NCBI GenBank assembly: GCA_009602725.1
Contig: WELB01000003.1
Location: 718,673 to 782,672 of the forward strand
Direction: 5' to 3'
DNA length: 64,000 nt
Origin: Spirogloea muscicola
Lineage: Eukaryota > Streptophyta > Zygnematophyceae > Spirogloeales > Spirogloeaceae
Part shown: one piece after another, positions 22,689 to 35,044 of the stretch
Layout: each line of letters starts with the position of its first letter
Position numbering within the stretch: the stretch's first letter is position 1
Position numbers and translations under genes: made by a program
Notes under the pieces: model-generated
What the model was told of the DNA's origin: nothing
The model's input: the letters and a program-made list of their open reading frames with translations, nothing else
Databases searched by the model: none

Positions 22689-23499
22689 CTGTAGGTTGGA
22701 GTCAATGTTCTGCAACATCTTGTCATGCACTCCTTGCTCGACAAAAATGTGCAATATAACAGTTATAGTTGCATGTTTGGCGCTTCAGATCACTAGGAGC
22801 AAAGTTGCTAGTATAAGCCTGAAGCCAATGTTACCACTGCTATCTGTGGCTTTTCACAAGCCTTATCTTTTTACAACCTTGCGAGGCTTGAAGACCAGAC
22901 ATGTATAGGGTAGTGCAAGCAGCAAACGTCTTGCACGATGCATCGAAGCCCGTTGTGAGAGCTATGGCGTGAAGATATGCTCGCCATAGCTCTTAGAAAA
23001 TTGTGCTCAGCTGATGCGAGCAGAATTCTGGTGCATTCAGGATGGCCAGTCGGGTCGTGTTACGTTTTCTGCAGCATTCGGAGAGTCCCCGCCCTTCGTT
23101 AGCTTTCAACAGAGGCTCGAGTCCAGGCGTGTAGGGAGCTGGTAGCCACGAGGACTGAACGATCTACAGAAGCTGATATCAAAGAAAGTCCGGCACATGG
23201 GCATGCCGCATGTCCCCCGTGTGCTAGCTCCCGTCTTGGCTCTTGCTGACTGGCAAGTGTCGCCCACGCGTGTCCGTTCCTGCGCGACTGGCGCATCACA
23301 CTGCCTCTTGAAGTGGCCCACCGTCTCCATCTTCCAATGGCTCCGAACGCATGAGCATTGTCCACCTAGCCTAGCCGCCCCGCCGTGCGAGATACTGTGG
23401 AAGGTGCACTTTCATAGTCGAGGTCGTGGCTATGTAAGTCCAGCACGATGGCATGGCCGCGAGTAGTGAGAATCGGCTTGTGGTGTGGGCTTTCGGGCC

Positions 23500-23570
23500 C
23501 CTTCGGTGTGGGCTGGCTTTTCACAGCCCTCGCCCCCTTCTGTCAGAGCCTTCTTCTACGGCAATAGCCA
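23500..23570 (+). repeat. Hairpin-core dispersed repeat copy
   Basis: Exact core GGGCTGGCTTTTCACAGCCC at 23510-23529, followed by CTCGCCCCC and a purine-rich flank ending near GAGCCTTCTTCT. Confidence 0.85.
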
Positions 23571-23849
23571 AGGTGCTCATTTGCAGCGCTCGTCATGGAC
23601 TTGGCATGCTCTTGCCACGCGCCCGCCGTTCAGGAGGCGAGCCATGGTGATGGGTCACCTGGCGGGAAGGCCGCTGGAGCACTGAAGGAGAAGGGCGGGC
23701 GGTGCGCTTGACATTAAATGGTGGCCAATGTAAGCCGATACACTGGTCAAGCCAAGCTAGTGCAAAACGTGGGGGCTCCTTAAAACGAAGCCGTATGCGA
23801 AGGTGGCTAAGGTTGTCGCTGCTTAGCTCGTAGTTTGGCCCCTTCGAAC

Positions 23850-23920
23850 CTTGTCAATTCTTTTCGGGCTGGCTTCTCACAGCCCTTGCCCCCATTGGGA
23901 GAGCCACTTCTTCTGTTACA
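23850..23920 (+). repeat. Hairpin-core dispersed repeat copy
   Basis: Core at 23866-23885 with one change in the loop. The flank TTGCCCCCATTGGGAGAGCC matches, in reverse complement, the copy at 63470-63560 almost base for base. Confidence 0.85.
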
Positions 23921-25330
23921 GTGTGACGTCGGGACACATGAGCGGGGACGAGCGTGTTCGCATACACAAGTCTGACAGGCTAACATGGGGAGCCGGAGCG
24001 CCGCCATGGAGGCCGGTGGCCTGACTTAGAGCGCGCCTACAAATTGCCAGAGCTTGGGAGCGCTGCAGATTAAGCGAGAGCTGCAGTCTTACCCTTGGAG
24101 CCGTCGATCAGTACATCCGACCGTCCCCTGGAGCTGCAGAGCCCCCCAAAGCGGAGCCAAAGAGTACGGTGGAGCATCGGGTTGAGATAATGAAGGAGAC
24201 CCCGGCCCACGAGGAGTCCCCTTGGGCCGTCGATGAGTGATCAAATTGGACGTTCACAAGCGGCCCGTACTGCGCGCCGAGCACTGACGGAGCGGGGCCG
24301 CAGAGCCAGCGCGCCAGGTGGCGACGGCGGCGGTGTACGGACCACGGCTGTCGGTAGTCACGGCGGGAAACTCGGCGCGCCGAGCCGCGCGTGCGCCACG
24401 TCACAATACCAGGGGCGTAAGGTACGAGCTTGGGTGGGCCACGGGGTCCACGCCCATTTCCCCGTGCGCCGAGCCCGGGGGAGTTTCCGACAGCCACCCA
24501 GTTTGGCGGCAGCGCCAGATTCGTCGGCACCGCCAGTTTAAGGGGTCGCCGGGCGGGCGGCGCCTCCGCTTCCTCCGCCGCTAGTTTGGGGTGAGGCCTT
24601 GGCGGGGTCCGCGCGCCCCCGTGTGCGCCGCCGCGGCGGTCACTGCGGCGGGTCGCACCCTCCGGAAGCCGCTTTTACTGGCGGCCCCCACGTCCCGAGT
24701 CCCCATTGGAGCGCGCGCTCGGGGGAAAGCCGCCAAGTACGTAACGTCCCCAACCCCGGCCTCGCGGCGCAACCCTGGTCCACGGCGCCCGAAGAATCTG
24801 CGGTTTAGCAGATGGGGGCTGCGGCGGGGGGGCCTGGTCAGAAGATCTTGCGCTTGGCGTCCGGTCGCCAGGTGTAAGCGGCCCCCCCGCCGAGCGCACG
24901 GCCGGGGGGGTGGAGGGAGGGANGCCGAGGAGGCGAGGGCGAGAGCCCCAGAGCCCCAGCCCACACCGAGCTCTCTCTCCCCCCTCCCCCTCCATAAGAG
25001 CTCCTCCTCAACTGGCCCGTCTGCTGTCTCCCTCGGACCCACATTGCCGCCAGCAGCGCCTCGCTGCCCCGGCCTCGCCCAAAGCCGCTGCGCTTCGCCA
25101 CCGACGACCAGCTTGACGACCCTCATCGGCGTTCTCACTGGTACGACCAGCTCGCGCCTTTGGCTCTGGGCATCTCCCCAGCTCCCTGACCCACTTGGGC
25201 CGTGCCGATCGGCCATTCGCCAGCGGCCCCGGCGACTGCAGCTGCCTCGCCTGTGGCCTCGGTGCAGCGCCTGGAGCGTCTGCTTACCTTGCGAAGCTGC
25301 TGTTGCAGGCCTCCGGGGACCTGACAGCCA

Positions 25331-26824
25331 TGGCTTCCCACTCCTCGCTCGCCGTGCTCCTGCTCTGCCTCTTTGCCTTGATTCATCTCGGGCTGGCCGA
25401 CGACACCATCGACGCCGATACGACGTACTACGGCGGAGCAAATGCAGGAGGCGCACAAGGTACGTAGCCCACTTTCCGGCTCGTAGCTTTCGCCTCCGGT
25501 TGCTGCCCAGGCGTCGCCTTCTTGCTTTGCCTGTGGCACAGTTGCTATACCTGCAGCACCGGTGAAGCGCCGACGCTGCAGACCAAACCTGGCCAAGTCC
25601 TGACGTCCGTGGTTGGGCGAGTGCAGCTGGCGCGTGCGGCTACGGAAACCTCTTCTCGGCGGGCTATGGCACCTCCATCACAGCTGTGAGCACGCCGCTG
25701 TGGAAGGGCGGCGCCGCCTGCGGCGCCTGCTACGAGCTCTCCTGCAAGCCCGGCACGTCAGGCTGCTACAACACCAAGCTCGTCGTCACCGTCACCGACC
25801 AGTGCCCCGACGGCGGCGAGTGGTGCCAGCCCGACAAGGCGCACTTTGACCTCTCCCAGCCAGTATTCGCGCAGCTTGCGCAGATCAGCCTGGGCCACTT
25901 CCCCGTCACGGCCAGGAGGTGAGCTTACGCAAGAGCAGCCCTTCTGTATACAGCCGTCCAGCAGCTGGAAGGTCTCGCCCAGAGCCTGACAGTGATGCTC
26001 ACAGATATGAGCTAGTGACGGCGCCGCGTCACTGCCAGGGCCTCGTCGCTGAGCATGCCCGGCGTCCCGCTTTTTGTTGCAGGGTGAGCTGCCCTCGCTC
26101 GGGTGGTGTGAAAGTCGTTGCGCAAGGCAACTCCAACTGGCTTCTCGTCAAGTTTATGAATGTGGCGGGCGGCGGCACAATAAATGCGGCGTGGGTGAAG
26201 GGCAGCAACTCAGACTGGATCCCAATGAGCTTCAACTGGGGTGTCGGCTACGAGATTACCGGCAATATTCCGCAAGGACCGTACAGCTTTCAATTACGGG
26301 ACTCCTACACAGGTGAGGTCACCCAGCGAGTGTGCCACCACTGTGCTTATCCAGCAGCAAAATAGCTCTGAGCAGTGCAGATGCAGTCAGCCCTCTCCTT
26401 CCTGAGTCGCGGACAACCAGGCCTCCAGGCCTGGCAGTGTGATTCAGTGTTGTAATATAATAAGACACCGAATAGTTGCAGTCTGATGCTACCTTTTAGA
26501 GTGGTGCTCTTTGGTCATTGCTCAGAGGAAAAAGTGGATGTGCTTGCAGGCCAAGTCTTCACTACCGATGCTTGTCTGCCTAGTGGATGGAACGTGGGGC
26601 AGACTTACTCCTGCGACGGCAATGCAAGCCCCATTGGCAGTAGCAGCAAGGGCACATCCAACCCCGCTCCCAACCCCACCCCAGGCCACGTGCCAAAGCC
26701 CAAGCACTACGGCAAGAAGGCAAACCGTGACAACACGCATCGGGCTTTCAACAGCGGTGCCGGGGGGAATCCTGGTGTCAGGGCACTGAAGCCGGGAAGG
26801 AAGTACAAGAAGCCAAAGAACTGA
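25331..26824 (+). CDS. Alpha-expansin-like cell-wall loosening protein
   Basis: Secreted expansin, predicted to loosen wall glycan networks without hydrolysis. Four exons: 25331-25459, 25627-25918, 26083-26312 and 26526-26824. The start ATG gives MASHSSLAVLLLCLFALIHL, a clear signal peptide, then ATTYYGG-type sequence (DTTYYGGANAGGAQ). Across the first junction runs AGACGYGNLFSAGYGTSITA, followed by GGAACGACYELSC (conserved Cys). The HFD motif of domain 1 is present as AHFDLSQPVFAQLA, preceded by GGEWCQP as in alpha-expansins. Domain 2 (CBM63-like) shows WLLVKFMNVAGGG, WIPMSFNWG and a final TTDACLPSGWNVGQTYSC. Beyond the usual end there is a tail of about 60 residues rich in Pro, Gly, Lys and Arg (PGRKYKKPKN at the end), not seen in land-plant expansins. 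All junctions are GT-AG and keep frame. Confidence 0.93.
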
Positions 26825-28004
26825 GTGTTGCGGGCTCGCCAGCCAGCCTTGCCTGAACAGCCCTGCCCATTTTTTGGAGTCCTGCCCCAGGTGCCAGACG
26901 TGCACAACCAAGCCACAGGAGGATGACAGGATTGGCATGTACACTAGTGGGTTGGGCCTCAGCCTTTCTGCTGCCTACATGGAAGCCGACGGCCTTGCCC
27001 TTGTAACTCTGCCCTGCCTGCTGGTTTCGCCAATGGAGCTCGCATACCTGACCCAGCGCAGTGGCTGTACCTGTCAGCCAGTGACATCTGTGTGCACAGA
27101 CAGCTGTGCCCCAGGTGCCACTTGTACAAGACTACCTGAAGAAATCTCTGAGGTGCACCGGCACGAAATCGCTGGTCGGCCCTCGAGACGGCAGAGCCCC
27201 ATTGCAGCAGGTACATCTTCTGCTGACTCCAGCGAAGCTGAAGGAGCAGAAGTGCTACCCTGCTGTTGTGGTTTGTACCAGAATGTGCTTCTCATTAATG
27301 CCACCATTTTAGCAGCCCTTCGTCTGGTGTAGTTGCCGGCGTAAGGCGAGCTTTTGCTCACAGCTGTCACAGTAAAGATGGCCTCTTGCCCATGGTCTGG
27401 TCGGTAGTCCAGCTGTAGTTCCTGCATTAGGCAATCTAGTGTCCTGAGTCAGGAAGCCTGCATTTAGACCGGAGATGAGGGTGGGACCCCCAAAGGGTGG
27501 CATCGACCTGTACCAGTCTGCATGTAGTCAAGATGTAGTCAGAGAGAGATCAGCAGTGCTTCCAGCCCAGCTCGGGATGTTGCATTTAAACTTCAAATTG
27601 ATGAGGCAACCACAATAAATCGCTTGGACGTCCTCTGGATTTGTGGCCTTGCATCCTGTGTGCTTCAAGCCTCATATGTCAAGCCTACTCCCAGTGGCAA
27701 TTAGTTGACCTCAAGCGATGAGGACTCTGTCCAGATCCCATCCATCTGCTAATGGACAACCATGCCTCAAGCTCGAGAGTGTCTCTCATTATTACTTTTG
27801 CACTGGACTTTGCCGGAACAGTGTGCTGGCTAGGCTTACCGTAACACCTATTCCTTTCTGCTTAGTCTTAGGAGGAAATGAGAGACCCACAACTCGTCGA
27901 GCAGGACCGCTTGGCAATGCTTCGACCAAGCGATAAGGCAGTGCGGCGAGGCCGCACACGCCTGGCCCTTCTTAAGCCTTTTTGAGCCTTTTCCTTGTCC
28001 TTAA

Positions 28005-28070
28005 CTTTCTGGGCTGGCTTTTCACAGCCCTCACCCCCTTTGGAAGAGCTCACTCCTTTTTTGTGAGCCT
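28005..28070 (+). repeat. Hairpin-core dispersed repeat copy
   Basis: Exact core GGGCTGGCTTTTCACAGCCC at 28011-28030, then CTCACCCCCTTTGGAAGAGC, nearly the same flank as the copy at 12017. Confidence 0.85.
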
Positions 28071-28474
28071 TTTTGTACCTTCCTCTTACCTTCGGGTCGG
28101 CCTCTCGCAGTCTTTGCCTTACCTTGGACTTGCTGTTGCCTTTCTTCCAAACGCGGCAGGCTCTCTCGCCCAGGTGTATCGCATGGGCCTTTCAGTATCG
28201 CTGCAACGGTCAATGGCACACGCCTTGCGTCGGCCGGTCGCGCTTTGGCTGCAGCCACTAGCTAAAGAGAGAAAGACTCTTCCAGTAGAGGGCGATCGCT
28301 GTGATTGGCCATGCCCTGGTAAAAGCATGGACAAAGCTATAGCCAGGGGACCCGCTACCCGGAGACTAGTGTCTCTGACCAACGGCTGCTCAACAGGGAA
28401 TACTGAGCAATAGTGGTTACCTTAAGTCACTGTATGCTTCAACGCTTTTCTGGCCCCCTTCAGGCTTCATTCGT

Positions 28475-28545
28475 CCTTCTTTCTGGGCTGGTTAATCCAC
28501 AGCCATCGCTGTTCTACTGGAAAGGAGTATTTCTCCCGCCCCGAG
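28475..28545 (+). repeat. Diverged hairpin-core repeat copy
   Basis: A weaker member, GGGCTGGTTAATCCACAGCC at 28485-28504, with the CT-rich lead TTCTTTCT and a GGAAAGGAG flank. Confidence 0.6.
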
Positions 28546-29374
28546 GGCGCAGCCAGCGGCAATGGGCGATCGGGACAGCAGACCGCCGCGGAGGTTGGGG
28601 CGAGCGGGGCGGAGGACCCGAGTGATGGGGGCATGGCGGCGGAGAGGCGGCTTCCCCTTAAACCCCAATCCCTCGCCGGGCGTCGCCGAGCCGCCGCCAC
28701 AAATCGCGGCGCGGCTTGCGGGTTTACTCTGATCTGACGTGGCATGCTCGCCTCCGTCTCCACGCCGTCAGATCGGTCCCACGCCTGCCCTCCGATCTGA
28801 GGCGAGCCCACCAGCTTTCCTCACCGCCGGATGGGCTGCTCAGACGGGTGGCGCAGATGCACTACCACATCTCAGAACCGGGTTGACCAACAAGGCCCGC
28901 TGAGTGGCCAAGAGTGGCGAAAGAGTTGCCAATAGCTGAACCTGGTTAGCCCTCCATGGAGCCATCCCCGGTGGCCCGCCACGTCAGCGGCCGCTGTGGT
29001 CCCCCGTACGAGCCCGCCGCGCCGCCCCAGTGGATGCACCACGTCCGGTGGGCCGACTTAGCCGTAAGCTGCCGCGGGCTCTGACGGCACAACTAGCGGA
29101 TTCTCGCGGTGGGGGCAGGCGCGGGTTAAGATACGGTGGGAACGGCGGAGCCGCTAAGATCGCGTCAAGTGGGCCCCGCCTCCACGTCCGCTGCAAGCAA
29201 CGACAGTCGGGCCGAACGTTAGGGGGGGTGGCACCGAGACCCCGTCGTCGGAGGCGGTTTCGAGGGAGGCAGCTAGTAACGCGATTATTATGATCAGGGT
29301 GAGGGGGAGAGGCGGCGGGGCAGAGGGAGGCGCCGCAACGAAATCGAGATATCAGGAGCTTCTTGCCCCTGGCC

Positions 29375-29416
29375 AGCGCCGCCGCCGCCGCCTCCGCCGC
29401 CGCCGCCGCCGCAGCC
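29375..29416. repeat. (GCC)n repeat at the ALS 5' end
   Basis: Alanine-type GCC run at the probable start region of the acetolactate synthase gene. Confidence 0.8.
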
Positions 29417-32400
29417 GCCTCTGAGGACCGCCGCGCCATTAGACTCGCCCTCGCCAGCGTGCCCGCAGTCGGGCTATCGTGCACGCTGCCGGAGAGGCCT
29501 CTCGATGCGGTTCGTGTGACGCGCTGCGCCGGCCTGGTCGCCGCCCCGGGCCGGGAGCGCCGCTGCGATTGCCGGCTTCCCGGCGGCGGCTCACGCGCTG
29601 GCGGATCCTCTTGGCGCTCTGGAGGCGCGGCTGGGCCCAGGCGGGGCTCGGGCATGGAGTGCNCTGTCGCGGCCGCCGGCGGAGCTGGCGCTCCCCCGCG
29701 TCAGCAGCGGCAAGTCGCTGGTGGCCCCCACGCCCGCCGACTTCCGGCCGCGCTTCCGTGACGACGAGCCACGCAAGGGCTGCGACATCCTCGTCGAGGC
29801 GCTCGAGCGCGAGGGCGTCCGCACCGTCTTCGCCTACCCTGGCGGCGCCTCCATGGAGATCCACCAGGTCGCTACTCTCTGCCTCTATCATGCTGGGAGC
29901 CTTCGTTTAGTAATGTTGATCTGTCAGCGGAGTGGCATATTTATCCACTGCACCACTGTTTTAGCTTGTCCAGTTAAACCCCTTGCACAGTTGTTGTGCG
30001 GGTGAGCCAACAGCAGATTGCCACTGCTTAGTGTCTGACAGAGCAAATTCGGATGGTTGCCAGGCCCTGACGAGGTCCACGGCGATCAGGAACATCCTCT
30101 GCCGCCACGAGCAGGGCGAGGTATTCGCTGCGGAGGGGTATGCTAAGGCTTCTGGGCGCGTCGGCTGCTGCATAGCAACATCTGGACCGGGCGCGACCAA
30201 CCTTGTCACTGGCCTTGCTGATGCCCTGCTTGACAGGTGAGTGTTGGTGTCAGCACTGTGTAGCCGTTGAACAAGGCTGCATGCAGGTCTAAGTTTGATC
30301 AAGTGCATGACCAATATGCTGTAGACTATGTACCTGCCAGCAGGTGGGGAGACGGCTTGACATAACTTCGTCACTGGTGCCAGCGTGCCGCTGGTAGCCA
30401 TCACCGGGCAGGTGCCGAGAAGGAACATTGGCACCGATGCCTTCCAGGAGACGCCCATTGTGGAGGTGACGCGCTCGATCACAAAGCACAACTACCTGGT
30501 CATGGACATTGACGACATCCCCAGGATCATCAGGGAGGCATTCTTTTTGGCGGCTTCTGGAAGGCCGGGCCCGGTCCTGGTGGACGTGCCCAAGGACATA
30601 CAGCAGCAGATGGGCGTGCCAGACTGGAACCAACCCATGAAGCTCCAGGTACGGTGGCGCCCAATTATGATATCAAGCCTTTTGAATGGTTGCCTTGCAC
30701 ATTGACTGGAGGTTGCTGTACACCCCGTGTACCAGCTTGTGGACCAGCTACTGCTCTCAGCGTTCAATACTTGTCAGAGACAATGCATTACCCATACCAG
30801 CATGCAATGTTGGGATGCTATGTTGACCAAGTTGTCCACCGTGCTCTGCCAGGCCTACGTACAGCGACTTCCTGGGGCGCCCAGAAGAGAACATGTGCAG
30901 CAGATAGTCCGCTTGCTGAAGACTGCGAAGAAGCCCGTCGTCTACTGTGGAGGGGGGTGTCTGCATGCTGCTGATGAGCTGCGGGAGTTCGTGGCGCTAA
31001 CAGGGATACCTGTTGCCTCCACGCTCATGGGCCTGGGCGCGTACCCACAGGTGTGAAGCCAACCCAGTCAGCCCTATTGATTGGTTGATTGGAGGAGGTC
31101 TTAGCGGAAGTACAGGAGAGCAGATACTACCAAGTATTGCTTGACAGACGTCTATCTTCTTGACAAGCTTCTTGTGGAAGTACTTGCTCTATCATGCAGC
31201 TGTAGCGACTGTTACTTGATTTGATGACCCGACATTGATGGCAATACCCTCATCACTCTGCTCTTGACTAGACGGATTCGCTTTCCCTGGAGATGCTTGG
31301 AATGCATGGGACCGTGTATGCAAATTACGCCATCGACCAGGTGCCTTTAATGGACCATGCTTTTACGTGCTATTTGTTTGTTGTCATCCCAGCTCAAGTG
31401 GATGTTGTTACTAGAAAAGGTGCTGTTAAAGTGCAGTTCCCAGGCAATGCATGATGATGTCTGTTGGACCAATGCCCCCCAAACCTTGTGTCTCCAGGCG
31501 GACTTGCTGCTCGCATTTGGTGTTAGGTTTGATGACCGCGTCACAGGCAAGCTGGAGGCTTTTGCAAGCCGAGCCAGCATTGTGCACATTGATATCGACC
31601 CTGCCGAAATTGGGAAGAACAAGCAGCCCCATGTGTCGCTGTGCGCTGATGTTAAGCCATCCCTTGCACTTCTGAATCAGCTCCTGAAGGATGAGGTAGG
31701 TCTTCTTCCATGTGACAATCGTCTAGCAGTCACATTAATTGCCTTGGTCAGCCCTTTTTTGACGTAGTATCGTGTACTTAATTGACAAAGTATCATTGCT
31801 GTGTCTGTTCAGTGGACCGTGTAGCCAGCCCAGCCCCTTCATGCCAGACTTAGTAAAAACTGATTTTGTGCGCGCCTCTGCACCTTGCCCAGGCTCGTAC
31901 CTTCGACTTCTCCTCGTGGATTGAGGATGTCCAGCAGCAAAAGTCAAAACACCCTATGACGTTTCCCGAGACCAAGGATGACATTCTGCCTCAGCATGCT
32001 ATCCAGACGCTGTACGAGGTGACTGGTGGGAATGCAGTGGTGTCCACAGGGGTGGGGCAGCACCAGATGTGGTCAGCGCAGTGGTATAAATTTAAAGAGC
32101 CCAGGAGGTGGCTCACATCCGGAGGCAAGCTCACCACCTCTGAAGTGTAGCCTTCATCATCCTTAATTAGATTTCTGACAGGTTGCTGTTAGCATCATGT
32201 GCAAGTACGTGAGTAGTGAGGTACTTCACTGTTGTAGGACAACTTCTGTCTTCAGGCAGCACTCATCACCCCCGTCAGTTTTCTTTTGCAGGGCTTGGTG
32301 CAATGGGGTTTGGCCTACCTGCAGCCTTGGGTGCAGCAGCTACCCATCCCGGTATGCCAGTTGTCGACATCGATGGTGATGGCAGCTTCATCATGAATGT

Positions 32401-33583
32401 CCAGGTAAGACTTTGATTGCACAGAAGTTAGTCCAGACAGGGTGATACAGGGTGCACTAGCTTGCGCTCTTGACACATATATGTTTCCTAGATAATCTGT
32501 TTATCCTTTGTACTATTGGGTTTAGCAGTCCCTTGTGAAAGCTTCACACAGAGGAGGAAGGGTGTGATTGTAGCAGAAGGATGCCCTTCTTCCCTTGGAC
32601 TGCTCTTGTGCTTGCAATTTGTAAGGCTTGCAATTGGGGGATTATGTAAGGTGGATTGGTGGTTTTTGACAGGAGCTGGCCACCATCAGGGTGGAGAAGT
32701 TGCCAGTGAAGATAATGATCCTCAACAATCAGCACCTGGGAATGGTCGTTCAGTGGGAGGATCGATTTTACAAGGTCAGCCTTCCCATAACTGCCACTAG
32801 GCTTCAGCATTGCTGCAGAACATTTCTGCTATTACTTTGTTGGCAGTGGACCTTTCTTGTAGTGGTTAAGATGTTTGAGCAGCATCACATTTCTCCTGAT
32901 GCAGTCTTTCAAGTGTTGCTAAATAACTGCTGCAGGCAAATCGGGCTCATACATATCTTGGTGACCCTGAGGATGAGAGTGAGATTTTCCCTGACTTCTG
33001 CAAATTTGCCGAGGCCTGCAAGGTGAGATGAGATAACAAGTCATCATCTGCCAGCTTTCTTTCGTTCTAGTCAAGAGGCGTTGCATTTGCCTTTGCGTAC
33101 TTTTTTGCTTAGATGGGTTGTAATCAGATCACGGCTTTTACACAAAAAGCAGATTGTCCTTGCCCTGAAGGTTGCGTGCTTTCTTGGAAATGCACTTAAG
33201 GTGGTGCAATGCAACCTGGTGATACTGGTATGGGGCGTTTGCATTATGCAGGTGCCTTCGGCCAGGGTCAGCAGCAAGAAGGATCTGCGGGCGGCTATTC
33301 AGCTGATGCTGGACACGCCGGGCCCGTACCTGCTGGATGTCATTGTTCCCCACCAAGTGAGTCCTGGCGCTTGGCATTAGGATTGGTTACTGTCTATCAT
33401 TCCAAGTTGTATTGAGTGTCTAGATATAGAAATGCATCTATGAGTTGTTTTTATGTGCTCCTTTCATGTTGAATCCTCCGACGGCCATGACTGGTGTTGC
33501 AGGAGCACGTGCTGCCCATGATCCCTGGCGGTGGGACTTTCAAGGACATCATTACGGAGGGTGACGGCCGCATCAAGTACTGA
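29400..33583 (+). CDS. ALS: Acetolactate synthase catalytic subunit, plastid
   Basis: ThDP-dependent synthase (AHAS) for the first common step of Val, Leu and Ile synthesis. It acts in the plastid with a regulatory subunit not seen here. Exons: ~29520-29867, 30064-30236, 30384-30648, 30853-31050, 31272-31340, 31498-31695, 31893-32124, 32292-32404, 32673-32774, 32936-33022, 33252-33356, 33503-33583. Motifs in order: [17 protein letters not shown], the ThDP glutamate region [67 protein letters not shown], the ThDP/Mg GDGSF...[14 protein letters not shown] block and the end [20 protein letters not shown]. Length and order are those of plant and algal ALS. The intron at 32125 starts with GC (GCAAGC), not GT. 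The N-terminus is unresolved: the mature frame (…[17 protein letters not shown]-like) is open only back to about 29520, has no ATG there, and one N lies at 29663. The transit peptide exon is therefore uncertain. Confidence 0.95.
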
Positions 33584-34164
33584 GGAGGTCGCTAGGCCCA
33601 AAATAGTAAGGCCGTTGGCATGATTCTTGTATTGGAATCCTCTCTCTTACTTCGCCGACAGTGCAAACAGCCGGGCCTGGTCTGGCTCATTTTTGATGTA
33701 CTTAGCAGGCTTGACAGTTGCAGTGCTCTCCCAGCTACTGAATTGTCTTGCAGCCTTCAATCAAGTTGGGCCCCGAAGTTGCGCCCCCACACGTCAGCTG
33801 TCAGTTGTTTCAAAGGCTTGTGTCATCACATGTCATAGTCCTCATCTTGAGCAGCTGCACCATTTCACAGTGAACAGTGAGAGCAGTGCCGAAGCGGCAT
33901 TTGTCATTCTTTGATGCACCAGCTCAATAGCTACCACTTACCCATGGACTTAAGTATCTTCCAATCTCTCGAGTCCACACACTCAAGTCAGGAGGATAAC
34001 ATCCCAATAGGTGCGTTTCATCAATTAGCTCGCAATGGCCTGTGAATATTGCATATTTTCAGAAAGGCTTAGCAAATCGTGTTTCTGACCAGCCTCTGCC
34101 CTGATACATACCCTATTGAAAGGGCCTATAATCCAAGCGCCCCACTGAATTTTGCAAACAACGT
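33584..34164. other. Intergenic, no gene seen
   Basis: Sequence downstream of the acetolactate synthase stop, including its 3' untranslated region. No further conserved frame or repeat recognised. Confidence 0.45.
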
Positions 34165-34930
34165 ATATCTGCCACCATGCTCATGGGGCATTTGAGAAGG
34201 GGGTCAGAGTAGTAAAAGTAGCAGCACTCAATGGTGATGGGGTCTCCTTAGACTTCACGTAGAGCATGGCATAATTTTGGCCACCAGAGGTACAGATGAC
34301 GGCACAGTGTGAAGGTGGGTACATATGGTGAACGCTTGGTAAGTCGAGGGAGTTTGAAGTACCCACATCAAAAAAGTTTGTGGAGATGCCCTCCAACAGA
34401 AACTTCACTGGGCTTGCCTGGCAGGCGGGCCATACTCTGGCACTGCTGCCGGCTCTGTTGTGGCAAGACCAGGCACGGATGGTCAACAAAGGCCAATAAT
34501 GCGAGGCCAAGACCAGGATCGACTGTGATTTCCTGCAGATACATTGGCATTTGTGCAGGCATTTGGCAGCACATGTACATATCATCACATCCAAGTGGTG
34601 CAAAATGTGCCCGATGCAGGAAAATTGGGGGTGCTGATAGTCACAAAGGCAAGCGGCGCTTTTGCGCACGCAGTGGTACATAAGGCAGATCCTCAGCTAA
34701 GCATAATGAGCGCACGAGCGCCTTGACGAAGAGCATCTTACATTCAGACAGTCCTAGCGCGCCACCGCAACCGAGACTGTTTGGCGCCGCGGCTGGACCG
34801 TAACAGCCACTTAGGAGGCAGGCAGCAGCCACTTACTCACTACGAGCAAGGCCTTTGTCGCGCATGCAAAGCATGGCCCAGCGATGGACCAGAGCACAGT
34901 CAAGCTGCCGGCAGTGTGATGTGCTGGGCC
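34165..34930 (-). CDS. Possible small multi-exon gene, unrecognised
   Basis: Doubtful. On the minus strand several short open stretches could be exons, for example MLFVKALVRSLCLAEDLPYV near 34640-34735, DPGLGLALLAFVDHPCLVL near 34460-34525 and CAVICTSGGQNYAMLYVKSK near 34250-34310. Codon use is more coding-like than in the flanks, but I could not fix splice sites or frame, and no family is recognised. It could equally be intergenic sequence. Confidence 0.25.
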
Positions 34931-35044
34931 AGTGGCTGGCGCCCAATAAGGTAAGGTCCAACTAGTGACGACCATGACGCGTCTATGCAAGGAGGGTGGG
35001 GGAGCGGCCGGCGAGTCCAACCAGCGGCGCAGCGGTCCTCCTCG

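Larger units (their letters stand above)
22690..25330. other. Intergenic region with two hairpin repeats; 5' flank of expansin
   Basis: I see no gene in 22690-25330. Two repeat copies lie at 23510-23529 and 23866-23885. The part after about 24200 is very GC-rich with poly-G/C runs (one N at 24923) and runs into the expansin promoter and leader, where CT-rich tracts occur (24970-25030). Long open frames here on both strands are composition artefacts with no family features. Confidence 0.45.
26825..29360. other. Intergenic region with two hairpin repeats
   Basis: About 2.5 kb between expansin and acetolactate synthase. It holds repeat copies at 28011-28030 and 28485-28505 and becomes GC-rich after about 28540. 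I see no supported gene. Reading frames on both strands at 28980-29660 are GC-driven and antisense to the synthase leader. Confidence 0.45.

Noticed and set aside
24581-25565. Overlapping 290-320-codon frames on both strands
   Set aside because: GC-driven frames crossing an N and overlapping the expansin signal-peptide exon; no conserved motif.
29479-29910. Arg-rich frame overlapping the acetolactate synthase first exon
   Set aside because: Wrong frame relative to the conserved [12 protein letters not shown] block; shadow only.
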